A stretch of DNA of 64,000 nucleotides from Anaeramoeba flamelloides (taxonomy: Eukaryota; Metamonada; Anaeramoebidae): positions 9,305,001 to 9,369,000 of the forward strand of contig JANTQA010000070.1 of assembly GCA_027625915.1 (NCBI GenBank). The letters run 5' to 3'. This document shows positions 12,421-23,991 of the stretch, piece by piece. Under the pieces are notes generated by a model that saw only the letters and a program-made list of their open reading frames with translations, was not told where the DNA came from and made no database searches. The translations under genes and the position numbers were made by a program. Position 1 is the stretch's first letter. Every line of letters starts with the position of its first letter.

Positions 12421-13887
12421 AGAAATGAATTTTTGTTATTTATTATCAAGTACAAATTGGGTTGGGTTCCTAATTAAATTACTTTTAAACGAATTAAATC
12501 AATTTGATGAATTGGTTAGGACGAAAAAGTTCCAAATTATTTTGAATTTATACTTGGGGGGCTCCTTCTTATTATTGAATTAATCCGTATGTCATTTTTT
12601 CCAATTGAAGTAAGTTATTGAATTCAAATATTTTTTTAAATATTTGAATTCAAGTTAATAATTAAATTAATTTATAATGAATAGATTTATATGGATTATT
12701 ATTTAAAGTTTTAAAAAATTGTTTTATTTCAATTTTTTATTAAATAAAGTATAATTTTTCAAATAAAAGTAAAAGGCATTTCATTTTTTTAAAACAAAAT
12801 TGAGAAACTTTTTAATATTTTAAAAAATCAGTTAGAAAAGCTTTTTTGATCTAATATTTCCATAAATACCTTTTAGACAAATTTATCTTTGAAGTCTTGT
12901 TTAAATAAAAATTTCTTTTCATGGTAATTGGTGCCTTTTTGATTTAGCATATCAATTTTAAGTTAAAAATACCAAATTTTGAATTATTGGATGAATATTT
13001 TTCAAAATTTTGGATTTTACTTTCTTTATCATTTCAGAATTGGTTAATAAAATTTTAATTTTATTTTTTGGAATTAATTGTAAATTCTTTATTGTTTTGT
13101 TTTTTTGTTTTGTACAATTTAATTTATTCTTTAATATATTTAGCATAGATTGTATAAATCCGAGATGTTATTATTTTTGGATTCAAAAGTAAAGTAATTT
13201 TTTATAGGAATAAAACGTTTTTGTCCAAAGTTTCTCAGAAGCCAAATTTCAAAATTAGGGGCAAACTTTATTATTATTAATTTTTTACTTGTTTCATTTG
13301 TCTTTGAAAAAATACAATGATTACACTATATTTTTATTTATTAATCTATATTGGTTATTATCTCTAAGCACTTTAGTAAAATACATTATTATTCAAAAAA
13401 AAAAAATAATTAAACAATTTTTTTTATGATGGAAAATTTGCCCCTATTTTTGAAATTTAGCTTATCTTATCTTGAATGGTTCAGTTTTAAAAATGTCTGA
13501 AAAAAAGGTTTTTAATACATTCATGAAATAGTTCCAAATTATTCTGAGTTTAACAATCAATATATATATATATTCTTAATAAAATTGAATTCATTACAAG
13601 ATTCTATCGGAAATATCATGTCAAACAAAATATAAAATCAAAATATTTCATTTTTTACAGATGAATATGCTCTTCTTTAATAATTTTTTATCCTTATAAA
13701 TAAAATGTTAAAGTATTCATTACAAATGGATCATTTGATTTAAAGTAATAAAAAAAAAAAATCATGGCTATTAATCTAACATAGTTTATCAGTGTTTAAT
13801 AATCTTTTTAAAGTAGAAGAAGAAAAAAAATAAATAAAAAAAGCAAAATTAAAAATAGAAATATAAAAAGAAAAGAACAAATTTTAC

Positions 13888-15321
13888 TAGTTTTGAAAGA
13901 TATCCTTCAAGTGTATAATTTTCATTTAATTTAGCCCAAACTCCAAAATAGTCTGATTTTTCTAACAATTTTTTAAAGATTTTTTCTCTTTCTGCCTTTT
14001 CTTTTGGTGGAATGAAAAAAACCTCTTTATCTTGGTCATTGTGATTTGTAAACACTAACCCAAAATCTTTATCGTTGATTGAAGAATCTTTCGTTTGGTA
14101 GTATTCAAGCACTTGTTTGGTACTATCCTGTGGTCCAAATGTCTGTAAATTGGTTTGGAATTTGTTTGAATTATAGACTAATTCGATTTCAATTTTTTGA
14201 GGAGGTATTTTTCTAAATTGCAAAATCTTGTTATGGTATTTGTAAATTTTATCAGATTGTTTTAAAAACCGCCCATTAAAATCCAAATTAGGATTATAGA
14301 CTAAATTGTTTTTTGAGAGTTCGCCCATTGAACGAGTTTCTAATTTTCTTGGAATTTCGTTTACAATGTCCTCTATTTCGGAACTCCCTATTGAAAGGCT
14401 ATCTGAATCTTCTCCTTCAGATCCGCTAGTGTTACTTTCACTTGAAGACGAGACGAGCATTTCGTTACTTTTAGTTGACTTTTGATGTTGTTTTTGTGTT
14501 TTTTTTTGTTCGTTTTTTTGTTGGTTGGTGTTTTCAATAATCTTTGAGTTTCGATCTGAATTCTTTTTTGATTTTGACTTTGATTTTGAGTGTGTCACCG
14601 CGGATGTACCATCACCAATGTTCTCCCAGTAATCAGGGTCACTATCCGAAGTTCTAAAAGTTAAATTAGAATAGTCTGAAGTTATGTTATCAAAAACTAA
14701 ATCCAATTCCAATTCATCCATTTCATTATCATTCTCATTATCATTCTCATTCTCATTCTCATCTCTATTTTCGTTTTCGTTTTCGTTTTCCAGATCTTTT
14801 TCTATTTTTATAATTAGCTGATTTTCGATCTCTTTTTCTGTTTCGGTCTCCTCAATTATTTTGACTTTGGTTTCATTTATGTTTTCGTTTTCATTTTCAT
14901 TTTTGTTTGTATCCGAAAGAAAAGTGTTTTTTTGATTTTTTTTCTTTTCCAGCTGATTGTTTCCTTTTTCTTTTTCTAATTCATCTTTAACATTGTTTTT
15001 TATTTCCATCTTTGATTTGGAATCTCGTTTTTTTTTCATTTCCTTTTTGTTTTTTATTTTTGTGTTAAAATCATATTTGTCTTTTTGATCATATTTTGGA
15101 AATTGTTTTTTTTTTACTTGGTAAAATTTTAAGTTCTTGAAATATTCTTCGTTTGTTGGAAGTGTACAATTTAAGACAAATATTCCAAATTCTTCTGATA
15201 AACTTGCTTTTGTTAAAATTTCACTCACTTTTGTTTGTAAAGGATCACATTCGAATTCCTGTTTTTGAATTGACAAATTCACAACACTGACAGACTTCTT
15301 TTGAAATAAAGAGAGGGACAT
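13888..15321 (-). CDS. RasGEF gene, exon 1: ubiquitin-like/FERM-lobe-like N-terminus with acidic low-complexity insert
   Basis: The exon starts with a clear ATG (15321) after an A/T-rich leader and runs 478 codons to CTA|GTAAAATT. Residues about 1-75 look like a ubiquitin-like lobe (VVNLSIQKQEFECDP, then EEFGIFVLNCTLPTNEE). About 80-330 is a charged, repetitive Glu/Asn/Lys/Ser spacer, including (EN)n runs. About 372-478 looks like a second lobe: KIEIELVYNSNKFQTNLQTF, then DFGLVFTNHNDQDKEVFFIP. The pattern of strands and DFGL phrase recalls talin-type FERM F0/F1 lobes, but this is a resemblance by eye. The last few codons seen past 13888 in the open frame are intron. Joined to exons 2 and 3 it would give a Ubl-RasGEF fusion protein. 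Confidence 0.7.
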
Positions 15322-17393
15322 TAATCAAATATTTGTTATTAAAAAAAGTGTTAAAGTTGAAAACAAGAAAAAAAAAATTAAAAGAGCTAATCAATTACTT
15401 GTTGCATAACATTCAAAATTTGGAATAAACAAACAAAAAAAAATGAAATTTGAATTAAATTAACCACACGAATTTAAATTATGTTCAGGTAATGGTTCTT
15501 ATTCTTCTTTTTGTATATTGAAGCTCACATTACCCAAAAGTTGAATTACCAAAAAATATAATAACTTTTATTTTTCTCAGAATTGTCGGGTGGTGAAGGG
15601 AAAAGTGTTTATGTTGCTTTTCTCAAAACCGGTTTTCTGTGAAAAACACAAAGTTTTTAAATTTGAAAATTTTTTTTTTTGTTTCATAAAAAATTATTTC
15701 TTTCAATTTTCTTAAAAACTTGAACAATTTTCACTTTTTTTAAAACAACTTTGAACCCAAAATGAAAGAAGTTTCTCTTTTTCAGATTGTATTGACTTAA
15801 AAAAAGGTAGTGAAAATAATTTTCTTTTTGAAAAAGGTAAATTCTGTACAATAAAAATTAAGAAGTTACTTTTTGTTGTTTTTTTTACGTTGGTGTTTTT
15901 TCACTGATTATAAATTTTATTTGGATCAAAAGATGTTAAGGATTTTTGTGTACAATACACTATACAATATCGCCTTTTCATTTTCTTTTTATGTCTTAGC
16001 ACCAATGAAAAAGAGAAATGGAAAAAACTAGATATTAGAAAATGTGTGACTTTCTTTTCTTTTATTCCAAATGAAGAACTTTTGGCAAGAGTATTTCCAA
16101 AAGTTAACAGAAATAAAAGAAATGATGTGAGTACCCAAGTATATTTCTCTAAGTGTGTCTTAGTTGGAAATAATTTGAGTATAAATTTAATAAAAATCCA
16201 ATTCCAAATTAAAAAAAGCAATTCTGACTTTAACAACTTTTTTTAAAACACTGTTTAGGAATGATTGTCTAAAGTGTAAAATAGTTTGTTTAACCAATAT
16301 TCCGGATGAAAAATTACAAACATGAGTAATAAAACGGCCCTAAATTGACTTTTGTCTTTTGTATTGGTATACCATAAGTAATTTTAATAAAATAAAACCA
16401 TTTTAGATCGCGTTTCAAAGGTACACATACTTTTCATGATCTAACTAAATTTTTTTTTAATGTTGGGGGTATTTTTCTTTTGTGGGTTTTCAAAGAATTC
16501 GTTTTGTTCTATTTTGTTGGTTCAAAAAGGTTGTCCTTTTTACATTCTGAAAAGTAAGAAGGAAACAAAGAAAAAAAAAAAGTACCCTAAAAGAATTTAA
16601 TAGTAAAAAACCATTAATTTTGGGGGGGTATTTGTGATCAAGTTCCCAAAAAGATTGTGTGGCAAAGAATTAAACACTAATTTGTTTTACAATATCTGTA
16701 CCATTTATTGTTTTTTAAATTTTCCCAAAATAGTTGTTTTAGATTTTTGAAGTAGCAAAACACTAATATTTATCAAATTTTTCATTTTTTACTTTTATTC
16801 ACAAATTTGCAAAACCAAAAATAATAAAAAGAAAAACAAAAGAAACAAAACCAATGTTAAAAACAAAAACAAAAAAGCCGTCCAGAATAGAAAAAACAAA
16901 TAACAAAAAAAACAACAACAAAACCCAAATTTAAACCAAATAATTCAAACGATCCAACCCCAATCTTTTAAAAGATCCCAACAACAACAACAACAACAGT
17001 ATCAGTCGTAAGAGTTTTAGTGACAACAAAACCAACAGTAACAATAACTAGCAATAACAAAACCAACAATTGAAGAAACAACAACAATAACAGTATAACC
17101 AACATTAACAACAGTTAAATAACTAATACTATCAGTAAAAACAGCAACAGCAATAATAACAGGGTTAATAACCCCATTCAACAAGAATAACAATGACAGT
17201 AACAACAAAACCAACTTCTACTTCAGCAATAACAACCACACTAACAAAAACCATAGTAGCAACAATGGTGCTAATATTAACACAACTCCAACCATCAAAA
17301 CTATCCATTGTAATAACATCACCATCAAAATCAAATTCAAGAATAATAATAACCAAAATCAAACTTTTAATTTTTGTTTTTATTTTTTCATAT
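15322..17393. other. Intergenic; degenerate AAC/ACA repeat tract at 16860-17360
   Basis: No supported gene. The overlapping frames at 15901-16246 on both strands have no recognisable domain. From about 16860 to 17360 the plus strand is an imperfect run of AAC, AAT, ACA and CAG triplets (AACAACAACAACAACAG near 16981). It gives artificial Thr-rich or Val-rich open frames in several phases. Confidence 0.6.
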
Positions 17394-18302
17394 AAGAACT
17401 ACCTTTTCAGGTGAAAACGGTGAAATTGTTGACAAAAACGCCCTTGAAAGAGTTCTATAATCCCAGTTAAATTATCACACTGAAAATTACTTTTTGAAAA
17501 AATGGAAATTTTCAACAATTCTAACAAATTTTACAATTCTTGCCTTGTTAGATACTACCAAAATTTGATTTTAATATTTTAGAATTTCCATTCCAAATTC
17601 ATAAACACAAAACAATTCCTATGGAGCTGTTCTACATATTTTTTAGAGTTACTTTTACAAGTTTGAAATGTTTTAAAATTTGTTCTTGTGCTTGAAAATC
17701 GCCTTAAGGGGGTAGCAACACCACAACAGCCACTGGAATTGAAACATGTGATAGCTTATTAAAAATTATATTGGTGCTCTTAAGGGCTACGTTCTCACGC
17801 TTGAGGGGGTTGAGTAATTGTGTTATTTTACTTTCACTTCTCACAAAAAATTTTCACACAGAAGAAATTGGACAAAAAAAAAAAAATAACATTTTTTGTC
17901 ATCTTTACCTTTTCACGTAGAATTTTTTTCTTTCTTTTTCAATGAAAAGGAAAATTGAAAATATCAAAAAAAATAATTGCAAAAAAATAGCTTTTGGGTA
18001 TTTTCAAGTGCATTTCAAATTTGAGAACATTTCAAACTTGTAAAAGCAACTCTAAAAAATATTTAGAACAGCTCCATAGGAATTGTTTTATGTTTATAAA
18101 TTTGGAATGGAAATTCTAAAATATTAAAATCAAAATTTTGCATGATCTAACAAGGCAAAAATTGTGAAAATTGTGAAAATTTCACATTTTTTCAAAAAGA
18201 AATTCTCCTTGGACAAATATTACTTGGATTACTAAACTCTTTCAAGGGTGATTTTATAAATTATTTCACTGTTTTCACCTCAAAACGTAGTCCTTAAGTT
18301 CT
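17394..18302. mobile_element. Family H foldback element with about 400-base inverted arms
   Basis: The left arm begins AAGAACTACCTTTTCAGGTG and includes AAAACGCCCTTGAAAGAG. The right arm mirrors it, ending in CACCTCAAAACGTAGTCC. The arms also mirror CATAAACACAAAACAATTCC and the phrase around GAGCTGTTCTACATATTTTT. A centre at 17755-17900 carries a further end-like sequence, TTAAGGGCTACGTTCTCACG, so a related element may be nested. Shorter relatives lie at about 20560-20745 and 60155-60535. No transposase frame is present. Confidence 0.75.
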
Positions 18303-19914
18303 AGATTCCCAAAAAATTAAAAAAAAAAATTTAGAAACTTTAATTTTGCTAATATCAACAATACAATTTTAGAAAAAAAATATTCTGAAAAAAAAAATTA
18401 AATTTGGAGAAATTTATTTAATTTTTTTAGAGGATTATTATAATTTTCAGATATAAGACTAAACCCTTTCACTTTGCATTTCCAGATTCTATTTATATAA
18501 TACTTAGTTATTATTTGATTATAACCAGATCGGCAAATATTCACCAAATCTAAATATTCTAGAGAATATCAAAAAAAATTATTATAATTATGTTTTTTCA
18601 AAATTCTATTTTAGAAAAGAGCGTTTCGGGTTTTATTGGTATTACTATATAATTTTTTTATTTAATAGTGTTAAAATTGTTAAAAAAGAAATCACATTTA
18701 TTTGATAATATTAAAATAATATTATCAAACAATTTTATGCCAATTCATTAAATTCTTAATTTTTTTACTATATTTGAAATGTTTTTGTAACTTATTTATT
18801 ATTAATACAATGATAAACCACTTTTTTTATCTTAAAAAAGTGCAATAATAATTTCTAGATAATTTTTTTGAATTTTAATAAATACATATAAATTCGTATT
18901 TTAGATGTATTAACCTAGGATTTATTTCATTGTTTTTTTACAATATTTACTCAACTTCAGCTAATCAATTTAGAAAAATATATCAGAACAATAAATTCAA
19001 AAGAAAAGATATTTCTTTTACCTTTCCAATCTTTAAAATTCATTATCTTGTACATTTTACAAAAAATCCTTAAATTGAAAATAATTATTCATTTCAAAGT
19101 AATAGAAGTATTTAGCATTTTTATTACAATTCCTAATCATTTTTAGTAAACTGTGTAATTATTTGGAATTATGGAGTTCCTTTTTAATCTGAGTAAATCA
19201 CCAATCATGATATTTGTCTTCGTACCAATGTTAAAAATTAATTCCAATTATTTACTTTGTAACTTTTCAAGTAATTTTAACATATTTTAGAATTATAAAA
19301 ATAATTATTTTATCAGTACAGAAGATCTTCAAAGAAAAAAAATAAATTAATTTTGAAAAATAAACTATGAGAAGCAAATTAAACCAGTGATCAGATCAAA
19401 AGATATTTTTCTAGTGGTTTTATACCTGGTTGGTGGGATGACTGAATATTTACATCGAAAATTCTTTATATATTTGGAATAATCATTGAATCCCAAATTA
19501 TTGATTATTTGGATTTACTTACAATAAGAATATCCAGGATAATAGAAATCATTTATATCCTATATTTCTAATACTCTTTCATTGAAAAATCGCTTGAAAC
19601 AATCATTTTTTTAAAAACAACAGTTTAAATTGAAAATATTTCGCCAATGGTTTGGTTAAAAGGAAAGTTCTTAAGATTGTTTAACATTTTGTTTTTTTTT
19701 TTTGATCAAAGTACATATTGTTCCTTTATAAATTTTAGAGTAAGTTCAATTAAAAAAAGAGTATTATTTATTTATTTATTTATTTATTTATTGATAGAAA
19801 GGGGTAATTAAAGAAAAATCATCAAATAAAAAATAGAAAAAGAAAAATAATTAATATATATATATATATATACATATATAATAAATTTATCATTTTCATG
19901 ACCAATTAGAAACT

Positions 19915-20045
19915 ATACACACCATGGACAGGAGGAGCAAAAACCCGATAGAAATATTATCGATTATGTATAAAAATTCCACTTTCCGTGATTAATAATA
20001 TGCATTCCACGACTCTCAGAGTCGGGTACTGGGTGCCCGAATTTA
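19915..20045. ncRNA. Candidate structured RNA (GC-richer island with two hairpins)
   Basis: In DNA this AT-rich, a compact GC-richer block often marks a structured RNA. Two adjacent hairpins can be drawn on the plus strand: CGACTCTCAGAGTCG, then GGGTACTGGGTGCCC. They are followed by an A/T stretch ending in TTTTTT. No known RNA family was recognised, and it does not fit tRNA, 5S or U6. It could also be a transposon end. Confidence 0.25.
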
Positions 20046-20559
20046 TATATTTTTTATTATTTAAAAAATTTGTTGTTTTCACTTTATTTTTATTATTTTT
20101 TCTTTATTACCTTAAGTAAAATAAGAGTATTATACCAGAAGCCACCACTTTCACCCCATTTCTATTTTGAAATTGGATCTTAAAATTGTCTTGTTAACTC
20201 GGGTGTAGTTTTGTTCAATTTTTAGTATTTAAAGCGTTTTTATACAAACAATTTATTGATTTATGTCCAATATAAAATAAAATGACAGAATAGAATGCTG
20301 AGCTAAGAATTACAGTTAAAACCATTTAACCCCCCGTCGTGTATATTAACCAAATCAACTTAACAGCCTATTATGACATTTAATTTTACAGTTGAAATTA
20401 AAATTAATAAAATGTTTTTCAAAAAGTACTTTACATACTAAAGAAAACCAGCTACAACCAAAGTAAAAAATTATTTTATCTAATCTTCTTGTCAAAATAT
20501 TAAAAAGTAAAAATTTTAACTTTATTGTAGCTACTCCCTTATCTTCATTTTTTCTTAAA

Positions 20560-20745
20560 ATTTTCAACCAAAAATCTATTTGATAAATTGTTTTTTCTCT
20601 GCCTTTTAAATTCAAATTTCGCAATCCTTTTAAACAATTTCTCTGAATTAAGATATTTTTTGAGAACTGAAAATAAAATAGCATAATAAATAAACACCAA
20701 TAGGGTGAAAACCCTGTCTTTAAGGACTTGCCCCAGAAAAGACAT
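20560..20745. repeat. Family H fragment
   Basis: Matches the right part of 60155-60535: an AATTTCT word, TTTTTTGAGAACTGAAAATAAA versus TTTTTGAGAAGTGAATGTAAA, then AATAAACACC versus ACTAAACACCC, and a GTCTTTAAGGACT or GTAGTCCTTAA end. Diverged and truncated. Confidence 0.5.
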
Positions 20746-22129
20746 CATATATTCATATTTTTCACATTTTTACTCTTTCAACCTTTTTTATTGACCAACT
20801 TTGATAAATATAAACCCAGATAAGTTAATTTCTTAAAGATGGATACACATAATGGATTAAAAAGATAAAACACAAATGCAAACTATTTGTATTTGTTTTA
20901 GGTACAGTGGTCATTACAATTTTTTTTAATATATTTAAAAGAAAATTTAAAAAAAAATTAACTCTTCTTCAAATTGAAAACGAAAGGAAAAATTATGATG
21001 ACTAAAATACACCATACTTACTTTCAAAACACTTTTTAGAAATGAATTATTGTTTTTAAAATTTTGATCTATTTTTTTTCATTTTTGAAATAATTCAAAT
21101 TCAACATATTCTCCAAATTATTTCAAAAAAAAAAAATTCTTTTCTTCCAAAGAAGAAAGAAATACTTTTTATCGTATATGAAGAAAAATGCACAAATGTA
21201 CACTTTTTCAAAATAAAACCATTAAGTTCTGAAATAATCAAGTACTAAAAAATCTACTTAATTTCAAAAAAAATTACAATTATTATTTTAAACTTGAAAA
21301 AAAAAAATCTCATTTTTTGATTCAAAGAACAGTTCAAGTCAATTTTTTCTTTTTGTTTAACAAAAAAATCTGAACAAACCAACCAAACATTAAATTTTGA
21401 ATTCCCCCATAATACTTTTTTATAACCTGGAATATTCAACAAGAAACCTCAATAAATGCTTTTTAATTTGTTTATTTTTAATCAGAAAGTAATAAACCAA
21501 TCTTAATAACATAAGGGAGTTATTAATAACCTAATGATTAAAAAAACCAAAAATCCTTTTGATTTTTTTTCTCAATGTTTTTAAAATATTATCAAATAAA
21601 TAATAATAACTCAAAATATTTATCCTAATAATAAAAAAAAAAAAATAACTATTCCCAAATAACTCATTGTAATATTTAGAGTTGGTTATCTATAGTTTTA
21701 ATATTCGAAAGGTGGTATTACCTAATTGTTTAAATTTCAAGAAATTTAAATAATAACTGTAAATAAAATAAATGATCTATTTTTTCTTGATCTTCAAAAA
21801 ATCAATATTCGATTTATTTTTCTTATATTTTTAAAATAAGTGCAAAGTTTTAGGGTTATTTTTTTCAGAAAAACTCTCTGAAATAACTAAAAATGAGATT
21901 TCCTCCAGATAAAAAGGTTTTACAAATTTTTCTTGTTTGTTATACTTGATCAGAACAAAAAAGATTCTGGATCTTTTTACTGTAAATTTCATTGGGTAAA
22001 AATGAAACATTCTAAAAATGATAATTTATCTCTCAAAAGTTGATAAATGAGTTTGCTTATTGGACTTAATAGTATCTCTGTCGAAATAATTAAACTACTG
22101 TTCTTAAAATAAACCCTTAAGAAAAGTTT

Positions 22130-22800
22130 AATTGGAGATTCAAAATAAAAAGCGTGCTTCTTTTTTTCTAGAATGTCTTTACCCTAATCAATCAAAAGAA
22201 ACCCACAAGAAACAAAAAGTAAATATGGTATTGATTTTTAAACGTTCTATTATAGTAAGTTCCACTTTTAAGACCCAAACTTTCAACGAAAATTGAGGGC
22301 ACAAAAAAATCTTAAATTAAGTAACATTTTTTGGAATAGTTTTTTTTCCAATTTATTTTTCCTAGAATTTGAATTTTGTGCCTTAGTTTGAGATTTTTCT
22401 AGTGTCTTAAATTTCGTTGAAAGGTTACCTCTTAAAAGCAAAACTGAATATATTAAAAATGAAATTCTAAAAATGAAGGAAATAATTATATTAATTTTAT
22501 GTCTCAAAAAATTGAGTTTATTTTGAGTAAAATTTTTCACAACAAGAACAAAAAATGAAGAAAAAAATTGAGATCTAACGAAAAAATTTGAATAAATTTG
22601 ATTTATAATTTAAAATTATACTAGAACGGAGAGGATTTTACCATCAAATTGATTTGAAATTAGGTGTACTACAAGATAGTAAATAAGATGTATCATTGGA
22701 AAAAGAAGTAAAAAAAGCATAGTTTACTTTTTGAAATACTGCTTATAGCTTTTTACACTCGTTTTTTTGATCAATGTTTATAGACAAAAATCATAAATAT
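22130..22800. repeat. Interspersed repeat interrupted by a MITE
   Basis: Similar to 56625-57080 over most of its length: TTCAAAATAAAA followed by a CTTCTTTTTTTCTAGAAT-like stretch, CAAAAGAAACC, AAATTCTAAAAATGAAGGA and an AGTAAAAAAAGCATAGTTTA-like stretch. The 22 kb copy carries the 22254-22446 element at a point where the 56 kb copy is uninterrupted. Confidence 0.65.
22254..22446. mobile_element. Family F MITE (about 190 bases), copy 1
   Basis: A short element with inverted ends CCACTTTTAAGACCCAAACT and the complement of CTTTTAAGAGGTAACCTTTC. Both arms carry the word TTTCAACGAAA and a CTTAAATTT-type word. A near-identical design is at 47450-47640. The homologous repeat at 56.7 kb lacks it, which shows insertion. 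Confidence 0.75.
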
Positions 22801-23136
22801 CTTCTTTTAATAACAAGTTTATTGTTACTACAGATTTTAAAATCAATTTGCTTAGGATTTCTGATGAGTTAGCTGACAGAAAATTGATTTTTTCGAATCT
22901 CCTTGAAGTAATTGAAAAACCTTCTGACATTTTTTCAAAAAAACGTGGTATCAAGGCAAACTCAACATAAAAAAACCATTTTAATTATAACAGGTGTTAA
23001 AAAACAATTTTAAATGCAACAGGAGTTAAAAAATGATTATTGTAAAAGGTAAAGATAGAACAAAACTTTAAATGAAATTTAAATCATTTCATTTTTTTGA
23101 TTTTTTTTGTTAATAGATAAAATTGCTTTACGAAAT

Positions 23137-23991
23137 ATGACAGAATTAGGAAAAATTAAACTGGTTTCCTCTGACAGCCAAGAATTTGAAGTTGACAAAG
23201 AAGTTGCCGCCATGTCACAAACCATTAAAAATCTACTAGAAGGTAATATTTCAGTCTTTCTTTTTTTTAACAAAAACAAAAACAAAAACAAAAACAAAAA
23301 CAAAAACAAAAACAAAAACAAAAAACAAAAAACAAGACCAAACTTTTGATCACCCACATTCAATCCCTTGGTGTTATGATTTCTTTTTAATTTCAATTTT
23401 TAAAACTTACTAACCTACCCTAAAACACAACAAAAGCAATTGAGGATGAAAACACAGCAATCCCAATTGAAAATGTAAAAGGAGAGATCTTGGAAAGGGT
23501 AATTCATTATTGCGAACACCACTACAACCATCCATCCCCAAAGAATTTAACAGAAAACGAAAACGAATACGAAAGAAGGACTGACGATATCGAGCCCTGG
23601 GATCAAACTTTTTGTAATGTTGAACAACCTATTCTCTTTGAGCTAATTCTTGTAAATATTTTTTTTTTTTCTTTATTTTGCTAATCTCTTTTTTCAAACC
23701 AAATCTCCAAACATTCAAATCTCCGAACTTTTTAATGCCTATTTCCTTTTTTACAAAACCAATTCTTTTCTTTGGCTTTTTGTTTTTGTTTGTTCATAAT
23801 TACTTTAGGCCGCTAATTATTTGGATATAAAGCCACTTCTTGATGTTTGTTGTAAAACTGTTGCAAATTTAATTAAAGAATGTCGATCACCAGAAGAAAT
23901 TAGAAAAAGATTCAAAATCAAAAACGATTTCACAAAGGAAGAAGAAGAAGAAATTAGAAAAGAAAACGCTTGGTGTTTGGACGAGAAATAA
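23137..23991 (+). CDS. SKP1: SKP1, adaptor of SCF ubiquitin ligases
   Basis: SKP1 bridges cullin-1 and F-box proteins in SCF E3 ligases. Three exons join cleanly: 23137-23242, 23437-23651 and 23809-23991, with GT-AG introns of 194 and 157 bases. The product is 167 residues, close to the usual 160. Residues about 1-70 form the BTB-like Skp1 fold ([29 protein letters not shown]). The tail holds the F-box-binding signature [32 protein letters not shown], and the closing ENAWCLDEK. The ATG at 23137 is preferred because it gives the family's usual start. Intron 1 holds an (AAAAAC)n hexanucleotide run at about 23271-23325. This is a confident assignment and nothing suggests damage. Confidence 0.97.
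23271..23325. repeat. (AAAAAC)n microsatellite in SKP1 intron 1
   Basis: About nine tandem copies of the six-base unit ACAAAA/AAAAAC lie between the donor at 23243 and the acceptor at 23436. It is a simple repeat and not coding, although it opens Lys/Asn or Phe/Leu frames. Confidence 0.85.

Larger units (their letters stand above)
9849..13887 (-). other. RasGEF intron 1 (about 4.0 kb) carrying mobile elements
   Basis: Donor GTAAAATT after CTA at 13888 and acceptor AAATAG before 9848, both phase 0. Contents include an (AT)n run at about 10601-10627, MITE copy B (10761-11473) and a poly-A/poly-T foldback (about 12195-12420). Small open frames at 11855-12073 and 12958-13192 show no domain and are treated as chance. 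Confidence 0.55.
18303..22129. other. Intergenic stretch without supported genes
   Basis: AT-rich DNA with a (TTTA)n run at about 19762-19791, a (TA)n run at about 19857-19877, a GC-richer island at about 19915-20045 and a family H fragment at about 20560-20745. The open frames at 20355-20748 and 21254-21442 have no domains. Confidence 0.5.

Noticed and set aside
15901-16246. Gene on either strand
   Set aside because: Both frames are low-complexity or unrecognised, overlap each other and have no splice-supported context.
17017-17414. Overlapping Thr- or Val-rich frames as genes
   Set aside because: They are produced in several frames by the AAC/ACA triplet tract and lack any domain.
23271-23325. 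CRISPR-like short repeats
   Set aside because: A simple hexanucleotide microsatellite within an intron, with no spacers.
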